Shown in pieces: positions 26,352 through 35,427 of a DNA stretch of 64,000 bases. The translations under genes and the position numbers were made by a program. Source of the DNA: Halodurantibacterium flavum (GTDB lineage: Bacteria > Pseudomonadota > Alphaproteobacteria > Rhodobacterales > Rhodobacteraceae); the NCBI RefSeq assembly GCF_042681825.1, contig NZ_JBHUGH010000009.1:385352-449351 (forward strand), read 5' to 3'. Within the stretch, counting starts at the first letter, position 1, and the number at the start of each line of letters is the position of its first letter. The notes below the pieces were generated by a model that saw only the letters and a list, made by a program, of their open reading frames with translations, was not told the DNA's origin and searched no databases.

Positions 26352-26921
26352 ATGTCCCTTTCCTTCTTTCTTGTCAGCGTTGTCGGGCTTCTTCTGACAC
26401 CCGGCCCGACGAATACGCTTCTGGCGGTCGCGGCGGCTTCGAACGGGTTCCGGCGGGCGCTGCGCCTGCTTCCGGCCGAGCTTGGCGCCTATCTCATGGT
26501 GGTCGTTCCCGTCACGCTTGTGGCCGGGCCATGGCTCGATGCGCGCCCCGCCGCGATGTCGGCGGTGACGGCCGCCGCAGGCCTCTGGGTCGCGTTTCTG
26601 GCGGTGAAGCTCTGGCGCCTGCCGCAGGCCAGCGAGGGACAGGGCGCAGCCGCGGTGGTGGCCTTTCGGGATGTGTTCGTGACGACGCTGCTCAACCCCA
26701 AGGCGCTGGTGATCGGCCTCGCGCTCATGCCGCGCGGGACCCCTGGCGCGTTGCTGCCATGGTTCGGCACATTGGCGGCCGCGATCTGTAGCGTGGCGGT
26801 TCTGTGGCTGCTGCTCGGCGCCACGCTGTCGCGCGGCCGGGGCCTGCCACCGGCGCTGCGGCGCGGGGCTGCGGGCTATCTCGGTATCGTCGCGATCGGC
26901 CTTGTGGCGCGGTCGCTCTGA
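26352..26921 (+). CDS. LysE-family exporter
   Basis: A 189-residue membrane protein with the LysE/RhtB signature near the N-terminus (LLLTPGPTNTLL) and five to six helices. The family exports amino acids or related small metabolites; the substrate is not clear. GGAG lies 7 nt before the ATG. It converges with a GH8 gene 9 nt downstream. The 231 nt upstream, shared with the divergent cyclase gene, show no obvious operator. Confidence 0.8.
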   Translation: MSLSFFLVSVVGLLLTPGPTNTLLAVAAASNGFRRALRLLPAELGAYLMVVVPVTLVAGPWLDARPAAMSAVTAAAGLWVAFLAVKLWRLPQASEGQGAAAVVAFRDVFVTTLLNPKALVIGLALMPRGTPGALLPWFGTLAAAICSVAVLWLLLGATLSRGRGLPPALRRGAAGYLGIVAIGLVARSL

Positions 26922-26930
26922 CGGCGTGCG

Positions 26931-27980
26931 TCAGGTCAGGCAGTTGCCGCTGGTGCTGCGCCACGCGACATAGGACATCAGATGCAGGGTCGAGGGGAAA
27001 TAGCCCTGCCCCCGTTCATAGCGCGGAATCCCCCCGCCATTGCCCGCGCAGGTCACGAGGCTCTGGATCGCGCGATAGCCGCCATGGCTGCTCGTTTCGC
27101 GCACATGTCCGTTCGGTTCGACCACCGTGGGCGCATGGGTGCCGCCGCCGCTTTCGCGATAGACGCGGGCCGCGGAGTGCACCGCCGCGTGCGACGCCCG
27201 CCCCGACCAGATCAGGAACAGCGGCACGCGCAGCGCATCATAGCCCGAGGCATAGGACAGCCGTTCCGGGTCACGCAGTCCGGCCCGGGTGACATCGACC
27301 CAGTCGGGCGCCATCCGCGCCTGCGCGGCCTCGGCCAGAAGCGCCTCGCCATCGGCCGCGAGACGCCGGAACTCCGAAAGACCTGTCGCCTGCGCGATTT
27401 CCCGCATGGCGAGCGGCATGTAATAGGACGGGTTCACCGTCACAGCATCGGGTTTGCGGAACCCCTCGGCCCCCGGCAAGAGCACGAGGTCATCGGGACG
27501 GCGCGGATCCTCGGCCACGCAGATCCACAAGAGATGCTGCGCGATCCGCTGGGCGGTCTCCAGATAGCGCGGCTCGCCGAACCGGGTCGCCGCGCGGACC
27601 AGCCCCCAGGCGCGGAACAGGTCGCCATCGCTTGCCGTGTTCAAGTCCGGCACGGCCTCGAACCGGCGCGGAAACCACCGCCAGGCCATCAGCGCGTCCT
27701 GCCGAATGGCAAGCTGCGACTGAGCCCAGTCGTTCATCAGCCGGAAACTCTCAGCATCGCCAAATTCGGTGGCCAGGACCATGCCATAGCCCTGACCTTC
27801 GGAGTGGCTCGCATCGGACTGGAATTCATCGACCACCCGGCCGTCGGGACGCAGAAAATCGGTTTTCCAGTCTTCCCAGGCAGCCTGCCAGACTTCCTGC
27901 CGGTCGACAGCGCTTTGCGCCATGGAGGGGGTGCCCAGCAACGGCAATGCGAGGAGAGCCATTATGTCCCGACGTCTCAT
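26931..27980 (-). CDS. GH8-family glycoside hydrolase (endoglucanase-like), second copy
   Basis: A 349-residue exported enzyme. N-terminal signal with arginines (MRRRDIMALLALPLLG, cleavage near MAQS). The GH8 motifs are present: proton-donor Glu in ASHSEGQGYGM and the Asp-rich NTASDGDLFRAWGL. It is clearly related to the BcsZ-like gene at 35412-36527 (shared VTVNPSYYM-type and YDALRVPLFLIWSG segments). It probably trims cellulose or a related beta-1,4-glucan in the periplasm. It lies outside the bcs operon, beside the GGDEF-EAL gene, 151 nt away. Confidence 0.85.
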   Translation of the reverse strand: MRRRDIMALLALPLLGTPSMAQSAVDRQEVWQAAWEDWKTDFLRPDGRVVDEFQSDASHSEGQGYGMVLATEFGDAESFRLMNDWAQSQLAIRQDALMAWRWFPRRFEAVPDLNTASDGDLFRAWGLVRAATRFGEPRYLETAQRIAQHLLWICVAEDPRRPDDLVLLPGAEGFRKPDAVTVNPSYYMPLAMREIAQATGLSEFRRLAADGEALLAEAAQARMAPDWVDVTRAGLRDPERLSYASGYDALRVPLFLIWSGRASHAAVHSAARVYRESGGGTHAPTVVEPNGHVRETSSHGGYRAIQSLVTCAGNGGGIPRYERGQGYFPSTLHLMSYVAWRSTSGNCLT

Positions 27981-28131
27981 TGAGTGTCCAATCTCCGGTT
28001 CCGAAGCGCAGGATCACGCATCCTGAACCATAGCACGAAACCCAAACGCCGCAGGCATGGTTTGGTTCAAGAGGGTTTCACAAAGATTCACGAATTTTGT
28101 AATTATCTTGGGACCGTGGCGGCGGCGCCGC

Positions 28132-30498
28132 TCACCCTCGGCGGGGCTCGTCCGGACCGTCGCCGCCGATCTCTTGCATATGGGTGGCAAAGTCGATGGC
28201 GATCTCGGCCGCGGCACGCGGGCGGGCGAAATAATAGCCCTGGAACAGGCTGCAACCCTGCGCCGCCAGCCAATCGAGTTGCGCCCGCGTTTCCACCCCT
28301 TCGGCCATCACGTCGAGACGGAGGTCGCGTCCCAGCGACAGGATCGAATTGATGATCGTGCCGTTGCGCTCCGATTCCCACAGGTTGCGCACGAATGACC
28401 GGTCTATCTTGAGCATCGTCACCGGAAGGTCATGCAGATAACGAAGCGAAGAGAACCCGGTCCCGAAATCGTCCAGCGCAAGGCCGATGCCCATGGAACT
28501 CAGCCGCTGCATCACCTCGCGCGCCTGTTCGGCATCCTTGATCAGGCTCCGTTCGGTCAACTCAAAACGCAGTTGATGCGGATTGACGCCGCTTTGCCGC
28601 ACCGTTCTTTCAACGTGTTCGGCAAAGCCCTCTTCGGCAAAGCGTCGCGGGCTGACATTGATCGATAACACGAAATCGGCGGAGCTCCGGAGATCGTTCC
28701 AGATCTTTGCCTGGCGCAATGTTTCACGCAGAACCCAGTCGTCGATCTCGGAGATCATCCCGGTCTGTTCCGCATGTCCGATGAACTCGATCGGAGACAG
28801 CAGTCCCCGCTGCGGATGCATCCAGCGGATCAATGCCTCATAACCGATGATCCGGCGCGTCCCGCCCAACCACCGGATCTGCGGTTCATAGAACAGAAGA
28901 AATTCATCCCGCGCAAGCGCACCCGGCAGATCGGCGTCAAGCTGCGCCTGGGCGACCACCCGGTGATGCAGTTCGGCGTGAAACCATGCGATCCCGTCGC
29001 CCCCCTCCAGCTTGGCCGTGCGGGCCGCCGCCCCCGCGTGATCCAGAACCGACTCCGTACCCTCTGCCGCCGGAAAGACGACGATGCCAATGCTTGCCGT
29101 TGCGGACACGGTGGTGTCGCAGCTGTCGATCGGGGTCCGGACGGCCTCCAGTATCTCTTCTGCAAAATGATCCGCGACCGCCGTCGCCTGCGCCGCATTC
29201 TCGAACGGACCGGGCAGGAGAAACGTGAACTCGCTGCCTGCGATCCGGCCAAGCTGGTTGGCGTTGGCCGCGATCTCGCCCAGCCGGCGCGCGATCTCGA
29301 TAAGCACGCGGTCGCCCTGCTGCACGCCGTGCAATTCATTGATGCCGCGCATACGGTCGATATCAATCGTCAAAAGCGCTGCATGCCCGCCTGCGAGCCC
29401 ATGTTCCTCTGCGAGCCGGCGCAAATGCTCTATGACCAGACGGCGGTTCGGCAGGCCGGTCAGCGTGTCGAAAAACGCAAGCTGGTGCGCATCGCTCAGT
29501 GCCGATTGCAGCGCATTCTGGATCGCCACCTCACGTGTCAGGTCGGTGATGGAACAGACGATGCGCGCGGGGTTCGACGGATCGCCCGCAGGCACCGGCG
29601 CCGCATTGACCGACAGGATGTGCCGCGATCCGTCCGCATAATGCACGACATGTTGCACGTCGCGGATCGCGCGGCCGCTTTCCTGCACCTGCTGCGCGAT
29701 CAGCCCCAGATAATCCTGCGCGGCGCTGCCCGGCCGGTCGCCCGGCTGCTCTCCCCGCTCTCCCTCTCCGGGCCGGTGCAGCTGCGCCAGGATCTTGCGC
29801 GCCTGCTGGTTGGAAAAGACGATGTCTTGCCCCTCGTCAAAGGCGATGATGGCCGATCCCGCCGTTTCCAGGATGCTGCGCAGAAAGACCCGTTCGCCCC
29901 GCAGCGCCTGATCCGAGGCGCGGGCCTGCGCCTCGGTGTCCCGGCGCAGCAGCACGAACATGATGACGTCCGCCGCCGATTGCAGCAGATAGACCTCGCC
30001 CTGCAAAAACTTCTTCTGCCGCCGCACACGGTCGAAACCGACGAATCCCACCAGCGCCCCGTCATGCATCATCGGCACGACAAGAAGCGACTGGATCTCC
30101 TGCATGACCAGCGTTTCCTTTTCGGGACGGGAATCGTCCAGATCGGCCACGGAATCGATCCGCACAGCGCGCCGTTGCAGGAACTCGGGCATCCAGGGGT
30201 CAATCATGTCCAGCGGCAGACCCTGCAGATGATCGCGCATCGGCTCGATGTCGGGGGCCGCCCATTCATGCGTATTATCCAGCAGTGCCTTATCGCGTAC
30301 ACGAAAGACATATGTCCGGTCGCAACCAAGAAAGAGTCCGATCTGGCCAAGCGCATCTTCAATTCGCGCGTCCGTGTCGACGCCCGGCGCACGAAGGATA
30401 TCGTGCAGCACGTTGACCACAAATCCCTGGAACCGGGTCAGGCGACCGTCAGCCCCCTGGCGCGCCGTTTCCGTTGCCGTTGGAGGTCCGCCCTTCAT
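28132..30498 (-). CDS. GAF-PAS-GGDEF(degenerate)-EAL protein, likely c-di-GMP phosphodiesterase
   Basis: About 788 residues: GAF (about 20-180), PAS (about 200-320), GGDEF (about 340-500), EAL (about 520-770). The GGDEF motif is degenerate (RIAGSEFTF), so no cyclase activity is expected, but it may bind GTP. The EAL domain keeps its catalytic set: YEALIRW, SINVSPRRF, ELTERSLI, LALDDFGTGFSSL, LKIDRSF, MAEGVET and QGYYFARP. It should degrade c-di-GMP and oppose the neighbouring cyclases. ATG 30498 begins just before the GAF domain; a TTG at 30573 is an alternative. Confidence 0.88.
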   Translation of the reverse strand: MKGGPPTATETARQGADGRLTRFQGFVVNVLHDILRAPGVDTDARIEDALGQIGLFLGCDRTYVFRVRDKALLDNTHEWAAPDIEPMRDHLQGLPLDMIDPWMPEFLQRRAVRIDSVADLDDSRPEKETLVMQEIQSLLVVPMMHDGALVGFVGFDRVRRQKKFLQGEVYLLQSAADVIMFVLLRRDTEAQARASDQALRGERVFLRSILETAGSAIIAFDEGQDIVFSNQQARKILAQLHRPGEGERGEQPGDRPGSAAQDYLGLIAQQVQESGRAIRDVQHVVHYADGSRHILSVNAAPVPAGDPSNPARIVCSITDLTREVAIQNALQSALSDAHQLAFFDTLTGLPNRRLVIEHLRRLAEEHGLAGGHAALLTIDIDRMRGINELHGVQQGDRVLIEIARRLGEIAANANQLGRIAGSEFTFLLPGPFENAAQATAVADHFAEEILEAVRTPIDSCDTTVSATASIGIVVFPAAEGTESVLDHAGAAARTAKLEGGDGIAWFHAELHHRVVAQAQLDADLPGALARDEFLLFYEPQIRWLGGTRRIIGYEALIRWMHPQRGLLSPIEFIGHAEQTGMISEIDDWVLRETLRQAKIWNDLRSSADFVLSINVSPRRFAEEGFAEHVERTVRQSGVNPHQLRFELTERSLIKDAEQAREVMQRLSSMGIGLALDDFGTGFSSLRYLHDLPVTMLKIDRSFVRNLWESERNGTIINSILSLGRDLRLDVMAEGVETRAQLDWLAAQGCSLFQGYYFARPRAAAEIAIDFATHMQEIGGDGPDEPRRG

Positions 30499-30717
30499 GC
30501 CCGCACCCCCGGGACAGCCGCGCCCGTGCAGGACAATCCGGTGCCCCACAGGCTTGGCAGCCTTTCGTTCCAAAGGTCACATGACACCCGCAAGCCCCCT
30601 TTCTGGACGGCCGCCGCAGGCCACCAGAAAAAGTCCCCTCCACATCTGCGGCGCAGGAACCGTTTAACGGACCTATGCTCGCACAGCAGAATTGCCGAAA
30701 CAATATCCTGATTTAGA

Positions 30718-30735
30718 AACAAACCTTTATTTGTT
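30718..30735. promoter_or_regulatory. AT-rich inverted repeat upstream of the lipoprotein gene
   Basis: AACAAA (30718-30723) and TTTGTT (30730-30735) are separated by 6 nt in an unusually AT-rich patch of this GC-rich DNA. It lies in the 405-nt gene-free stretch 30499-30903 between the divergent GGDEF-EAL and lipoprotein genes, 168 nt before the latter's ATG. It could be an operator or the start of a promoter. Nothing else recognisable is in this gap. Confidence 0.3.
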
Positions 30736-30903
30736 GCGAGGTCGCCCCGCCATGGGCCGCCGTTGCCCCGTCCCGGCCAGGGCGTGTCCGCGCTGCCCGG
30801 CCGCGTGGAATTGCACGAAAGGGTTAAGAAAAAGCTTGCGCCGGCAGGGGCGAATCCACCAATTTCCGCCTCATGTGCACCCCCGGGCAGGAGGCCCCCC
30901 GAA

Positions 30904-31764
30904 ATGACGCGATCTGGGTTGATCTGCAGCGCAACGGCGTTGCTGGTTTTGGCAGCCTGCGGGGGCGGTGGTACGGGGGGCGGCACCAGCGAACCCCTGC
31001 CCGACGGCAGACCCATCGAAACGACCCGGTTCCAGTTCTACAAGAACGACCATAACTCCCGGAACCGCATCCGGCGAGAGCTCGCGACCGACGACGAAGA
31101 CAGGCTTGTCCTCCAGCAGTTCGACAGCAATCAGACACGGCCAGAGCAGTATAAGAACCTTCTGGCCGCCAGTAATATCGTCAACCAGACCACGATGAAC
31201 CTCGAGGTCGTTGCCGAGATAGAGATTGTCGACGAGAAAGAGACCGTTCTGCGCGTGCTCAGGCTGACCGCAGATCAGGAACGTTTCAGCCCGGTACCGG
31301 TTGATCAGCTTGGCGATGCCAACGGGCGCTTCTTTTTCCGGGGTCAGACCGAGGTATACACCACCCTTGCGGATGGCAGCTTTGTCCGCAGCCGGGGCGA
31401 GCTTGTGAACCTGCGGCTGGATTTCCGGGATGAGACGGCGCTGATCGACCTCCGCACGGACACCACCTATGGAACCGGCGACAACAAGGTCGACCAGCTC
31501 CGCACAGAGATAGATGCCGAATTGCCCTTCAACGTGCGCACCGGCGTCTTTGGCGGCCAGATCAGCATGATCGCCTATCTGGGCGAGAGCGCTACGCCTA
31601 CAGCCGTTACCGGCGAATTGCGCGGCAACGTCCACGCGACCCAGCACATGCTGCGGCAGGATGTCGAGGGGCTGACGACATCCGGCCTCTATTCGGTCGG
31701 CGGGGCCGCCGGCGATCCGCTTCGGGCCGACGGCATCTTCTGGGGCCGGCATCCCAACCGCTGA
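30904..31764 (+). CDS. Predicted surface lipoprotein, TbpB-like C-terminal domain
   Basis: A 286-residue lipoprotein: lipobox LVLAAC with Cys19, then a glycine-rich linker (GGGGTGGG). The body has short beta-strand stretches. The C-terminal part (LPFNVRTGVFGGQISMI, TAVTGELRGNVH, GLYSVGGAAGDPLRADGIFW) resembles the small barrel of transferrin-binding-protein-like, Slam-dependent lipoproteins. The next gene, 18 nt on, encodes a barrel of the matching type. I do not recognise a specific family, so the TbpB-like reading is moderate. ATG 30904 starts the signal peptide; the longer frame upstream lacks one. Confidence 0.6.
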   Translation: MTRSGLICSATALLVLAACGGGGTGGGTSEPLPDGRPIETTRFQFYKNDHNSRNRIRRELATDDEDRLVLQQFDSNQTRPEQYKNLLAASNIVNQTTMNLEVVAEIEIVDEKETVLRVLRLTADQERFSPVPVDQLGDANGRFFFRGQTEVYTTLADGSFVRSRGELVNLRLDFRDETALIDLRTDTTYGTGDNKVDQLRTEIDAELPFNVRTGVFGGQISMIAYLGESATPTAVTGELRGNVHATQHMLRQDVEGLTTSGLYSVGGAAGDPLRADGIFWGRHPNR

Positions 31765-31782
31765 GGCGGGCCGCCCCTTCGC

Positions 31783-32853
31783 ATGATCGGACGTGCCGCC
31801 CTTGCCCTCTGCACCCTGCTTTTCGCTCTGGCGACGGGGGTGCCCGCACAGGCCCGCAGCTTCGAGCTTGGTCAGTCCGCCCTCCTGACCTCGTCCGAGC
31901 GGATGCGCATTTTCGCGATCGGGCGGGCGATGCAGGATGGCGCGGCCTTTCGCGTCCAGACCGAGCTTTTGCGCGCAGACCTTGTCCGGCAGGGCTTCTA
32001 CCACGAAGGCGGGCCGCCCGAGATCGTCGACCGCCGCTTCAGCATCCAGCCGCAGGCGGGCTATGATCCCAATGTGAATGGCGGGCTGCATGTCTGGCGG
32101 CTCTATCTCGGCGACTGGGTGCTTGAGGCCGATGAGGCCTCGCGCGCGCAGCCGGGCTGGACGCTGGGCGCGACCGCCAGCGCCTCGGGGCGGATGGCCT
32201 GGGCACAGGGACGCTTCGTCTCGGCCGAGATCTCGGCGGGCGGGGCATGGGCGCCCGAGCTTGACATCGGGCGGAGCTTTCTGCGCGTCGAAGCCTGCAG
32301 CCGCAATCAGGTCACCGGCTGGACGTTCCTCGATCTTTGTGCCGAGGCGATCCGGTCCGACCGCAGGCTTGGACGGTCCGAGACCTCGCAGGTCGGGGCG
32401 GAACTGGGCCACCTTTTCGCGGCCCCCGGCCCGAACCCCGGCAGCTATCACGAAATCCGGGGCGGGCTGGGGCGGCGGTTCCTGTCGGAGCGCGACCAGA
32501 CCATCGCCACCGCCGGCTGGACCGCCCTTTGGGACGGGTTCGCGACCGACCTCGCGCTGACGCTGGGCGAGCCCCTGGGCGAAACCTTCGCGATGCGCCA
32601 CAGGCTCAACGGCGAGATCCGCTGGCGGATGCTGGGGCGCAGCAGCGCGCTCAGCCTCTGGCACGAGGGCGCGCGGGGCGGCATGTTCCTCGGCCAGATG
32701 CGGGAAGACCAAAGTTATGGAATCACCCTTGCCCAGACCGTCACGCCGCAGATGTCGATCTCGCTGGGGGCGATGCGCAATGCCTCAACCATCGATTTCT
32801 ACAGCTATTCGCAAATCCTCTTTTCGGTGAATTTCGCCCCGTTGGAGTTCTGA
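31783..32853 (+). CDS. Outer-membrane beta-barrel, Slam/DUF560-like
   Basis: A 356-residue protein with a signal peptide (cleavage near PAQARS), a helical segment of about 45 residues, then a barrel ending in Phe, the usual last residue of BAM-inserted proteins. The barrel opens with RFSIQPQAGYDPNVNGG and ends with ISLGAMRNASTIDFYSYSQI. Both match the pattern I know at the two ends of Slam (DUF560) barrels. The N-terminal TPR part of classical Slam is missing or much reduced. It forms an operon with the lipoprotein upstream. An alternative role is an export pore for the nearby cellulose system. Confidence 0.6.
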   Translation: MIGRAALALCTLLFALATGVPAQARSFELGQSALLTSSERMRIFAIGRAMQDGAAFRVQTELLRADLVRQGFYHEGGPPEIVDRRFSIQPQAGYDPNVNGGLHVWRLYLGDWVLEADEASRAQPGWTLGATASASGRMAWAQGRFVSAEISAGGAWAPELDIGRSFLRVEACSRNQVTGWTFLDLCAEAIRSDRRLGRSETSQVGAELGHLFAAPGPNPGSYHEIRGGLGRRFLSERDQTIATAGWTALWDGFATDLALTLGEPLGETFAMRHRLNGEIRWRMLGRSSALSLWHEGARGGMFLGQMREDQSYGITLAQTVTPQMSISLGAMRNASTIDFYSYSQILFSVNFAPLEF

Positions 32854-32994
32854 AAACCGGCGCCGCGGCGCTCTCTTTCGGATATCTGCGCCACATCGCT
32901 TTGCCTTTCCCGCGTCCTGCGCCTATTTTCGCAGCCGGAAGCTGACCGCGATACCGCCCCGAAAGCCGTCAGTCGCAGGGAACGGAGAAACCGA

Positions 32995-33969
32995 ATGACC
33001 GCTGCCATCCGCATCGACGAACAGGGACGGCTTGATGCGCTTTACCGCTATGAGGTGCTCGACCATGCGCCCGCCGCAGAATTCGAAGGCGTGATCGACC
33101 TGGTCAAGTCGATCTTTGGCGTGCCCAAGGCGGCGATCACCCTCATCGATCATGACCGGCAGTGGTTCCTCACGCGGCGCGGCATTCCCGACACCGAAAC
33201 AACCCGCGGCCGGGCGCTGTGCGACTATACGATCCGGGGCGCGTCGGTCCTGCGGATCGAGGATCTTGCCCGCGACCTGCGCTATCAGGCCCATCCCATC
33301 ACAACAGAGGGGGTGATCCGCGCCTATATGGGCGCACCGCTGACCACACCCTCGGGCTATAATATCGGCGCCGTCTGCGTGGTGGACACAAAGCCCCGCA
33401 GCTTCAGCGACGCCGATGCGGCGGTGCTCATGAACTTCGCCCGGCTGATCGTGTCGCAACTGGAACTGCAGGTGATCGCGAACCGCGACTCGCTGACCGG
33501 GGCCGTCACGCGCCGGCGGTTCCGGCAGGCGATGACCGACGAATTGACCCGCGCCCGCGGATCAGGGGCGCCCGTTGCGCTGATCGCGTTCGACCTCGAC
33601 CGGTTCAAGGCGATCAACGACACCCATGGCCATGCCGCAGGCGACGCCGTGTTGTCGGGCGCCGTGGCTGCCGCGGGGTCGGTCCTGCGCGACGAGGATG
33701 TAATCGGCCGCATGGGCGGCGAGGAATTCGCGATTCTTTTGCGTCAGGCCCCCCCGACCGAGGCGCTTGCCGTGGCCGAGCGGGTGCGCGCGGCAATCGG
33801 CGCCATGACGCTGCCAGACTATCCGGCGCTGCGCGTGACGGCGAGCTTTGGCGTCGTGCCCCTTGCCCCAGGAATCGCGGATATCGACGACTGGATCAGG
33901 CGCGCCGATGCCCTGCTTTACGAGGCCAAGGCCGGGGGGCGCGACCGCTGCGTGACGGCAGCGGCCTGA
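32995..33969 (+). CDS. GAF-GGDEF diguanylate cyclase
   Basis: A 324-residue soluble protein. A GAF domain (about 20-155) senses an unknown ligand. The GGDEF domain has an intact active site (RMGGEEFAIL) and an RxxD inhibitory site at the standard spacing (LRDEDVIGRMGG), so it should make c-di-GMP under product inhibition. GGAG precedes the ATG. It converges on the cellulose operon's last gene 12 nt away. Confidence 0.92.
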   Translation: MTAAIRIDEQGRLDALYRYEVLDHAPAAEFEGVIDLVKSIFGVPKAAITLIDHDRQWFLTRRGIPDTETTRGRALCDYTIRGASVLRIEDLARDLRYQAHPITTEGVIRAYMGAPLTTPSGYNIGAVCVVDTKPRSFSDADAAVLMNFARLIVSQLELQVIANRDSLTGAVTRRRFRQAMTDELTRARGSGAPVALIAFDLDRFKAINDTHGHAAGDAVLSGAVAAAGSVLRDEDVIGRMGGEEFAILLRQAPPTEALAVAERVRAAIGAMTLPDYPALRVTASFGVVPLAPGIADIDDWIRRADALLYEAKAGGRDRCVTAAA

Positions 33970-33981
33970 GCGGAGATCCCG

Positions 33982-35427
33982 TCAGTAATCGGCCGTCGCG
34001 GCCAGCGCTTGCCGGGTTTCGGCGGTCGAAAGCTGCTGGTTCAGCCGCTCGAACTCGGCCCGCGCCTGCATCCGGTTGCCGCTGTTCAGATAGGCATATC
34101 CCCGCAGCATCGCGAGATCGCGGCGCAGATGGCCCTGCAGCTGTTCGAGCGCGTTGAAATAGCTCACCGCCTGCGCGTAATCCCGCAGCTGATAGGCGCG
34201 CACGCCCCGCTGGTCGAGGATGATCGTCTCCACCTCCAGCCGCTGCTGCCCGGTCAGGTCGGTGACGGCGGCAAGGCGCGCGGCCTCTTCGGTCATGTTG
34301 TTCGCGAGATAGGCCAGCGCCATGCCGAACCGCGCATCGCGCGTCACGGTCGCGCCCAGCCCCGCCCGTTCCGCCACCCGGAACGCCGCCAGCGCCTCAA
34401 GCGAACGGTCGGCGTTATAGGCACACCAGGCCCGTTCATAAAGCACCTCGGCGGAACGCGGACGGGCGGACCGGGCAAGGCAGGAGGCCCAGTCACCGGC
34501 GCTTGCCGCCGCACGCACCTGCGCGATGCGGCCGTCGCCCCGGGCGGGCAATCCGGCGAAGGGCGACCCGGCCGAGGGGGCGGGCGTGGCGGCCTGTGCC
34601 GGCGGAGCGGCCTGCGGCTGCGGCTGCGCCTGCGGCGCGGGGGTCGCGGCGGGGCGCGCCGGTTGCTGGGCGGCAGGGGCTGCCGGCGTCGCAGTGGCGG
34701 GGGCAGTGGCGGGCGCGGCAGGCTGTCCACCCCGCAGCCGGGTCTGCAATTCGTCGAGCGTGGTGGCATTCGCCGGGAACCGGGGCCGCACCAGCGCGAA
34801 AAGCTCATCAAGCTGCGCCGGGCTCGCGATCACGCTCGCCTTTTCCAGCGTGGCGACGATTTCCGAAAAGTTGGTGCAGGAATTCAGAACGCCCCGATGG
34901 GTGGAAAGCGCATTCGCGGTGTCCTGCAACTGCTGGTGCATCTCGGCCAGCTGCCAGGCATTGTTCACCCGGTCGCAGCGCAGGAGCGTGGGCGTGTTGC
35001 GCGCGATGGTAATCGCATCCTGCGCCCGCCCTTGCGTCACCGCCTGGTCGAATTGCTGCTGCGCCTCGGTCAGTCTCAGCAGGTTCGTCATCTCGGCCGG
35101 CGGTGACCAGCCGGGATAGGTGCCTTGCGTGGTCTCGATGGTGCGGCGCGCCCCGGCCACGTCGCCCCGCGCGATCTGGCGATAGATCTCGTCGATCTCG
35201 ACCGAGGGCTGCGTCACCCGCAGCGTGTTGATGTCGGCGGGCGGGGTCCAGTTCGGAAAGGCCGCCTGCAGCCGCTGCAACTCGGCCTGCGCCGAGGCCT
35301 GATCCTGCTGGGAAAGGTAAAAGCGCAAGGCCTCCAGATCCTGATCGCCGGGCGTCTGCCCCAGCGCGGGCAGGGCAAGGACCAGCGAAAGCGCCAGCGC
35401 CGGCACAAAGCTCAGATGGGGACGCAT
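33982..35427 (-). CDS. TPR-like periplasmic protein of the cellulose operon
   Basis: A 481-residue exported protein (signal peptide ending near ALGQT). The N-terminal half has a duplicated unit: AAFPNWTPPADI and GTYPGWSPPAEM, each followed by helical repeats. A Pro/Ala/Gln-rich linker (about 235-300) is followed by a second helical-repeat half. It resembles the superhelical part of BcsC but has no outer-membrane barrel. It starts inside the bcsZ gene by a 16-nt overlap and is the last gene of the operon. It may scaffold the glucan across the periplasm (inference). Confidence 0.75.
   Translation of the reverse strand: MRPHLSFVPALALSLVLALPALGQTPGDQDLEALRFYLSQQDQASAQAELQRLQAAFPNWTPPADINTLRVTQPSVEIDEIYRQIARGDVAGARRTIETTQGTYPGWSPPAEMTNLLRLTEAQQQFDQAVTQGRAQDAITIARNTPTLLRCDRVNNAWQLAEMHQQLQDTANALSTHRGVLNSCTNFSEIVATLEKASVIASPAQLDELFALVRPRFPANATTLDELQTRLRGGQPAAPATAPATATPAAPAAQQPARPAATPAPQAQPQPQAAPPAQAATPAPSAGSPFAGLPARGDGRIAQVRAAASAGDWASCLARSARPRSAEVLYERAWCAYNADRSLEALAAFRVAERAGLGATVTRDARFGMALAYLANNMTEEAARLAAVTDLTGQQRLEVETIILDQRGVRAYQLRDYAQAVSYFNALEQLQGHLRRDLAMLRGYAYLNSGNRMQARAEFERLNQQLSTAETRQALAATADY

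Noticed and set aside
28774..30711. A 645-codon plus-strand frame opposite the GGDEF-EAL gene.
   Set aside because: Shadow of the EAL and GAF coding region, with no domain signal of its own.
33982..35427. Calling the TPR protein a true BcsC.
   Set aside because: There is no C-terminal outer-membrane barrel and it is far shorter than BcsC.
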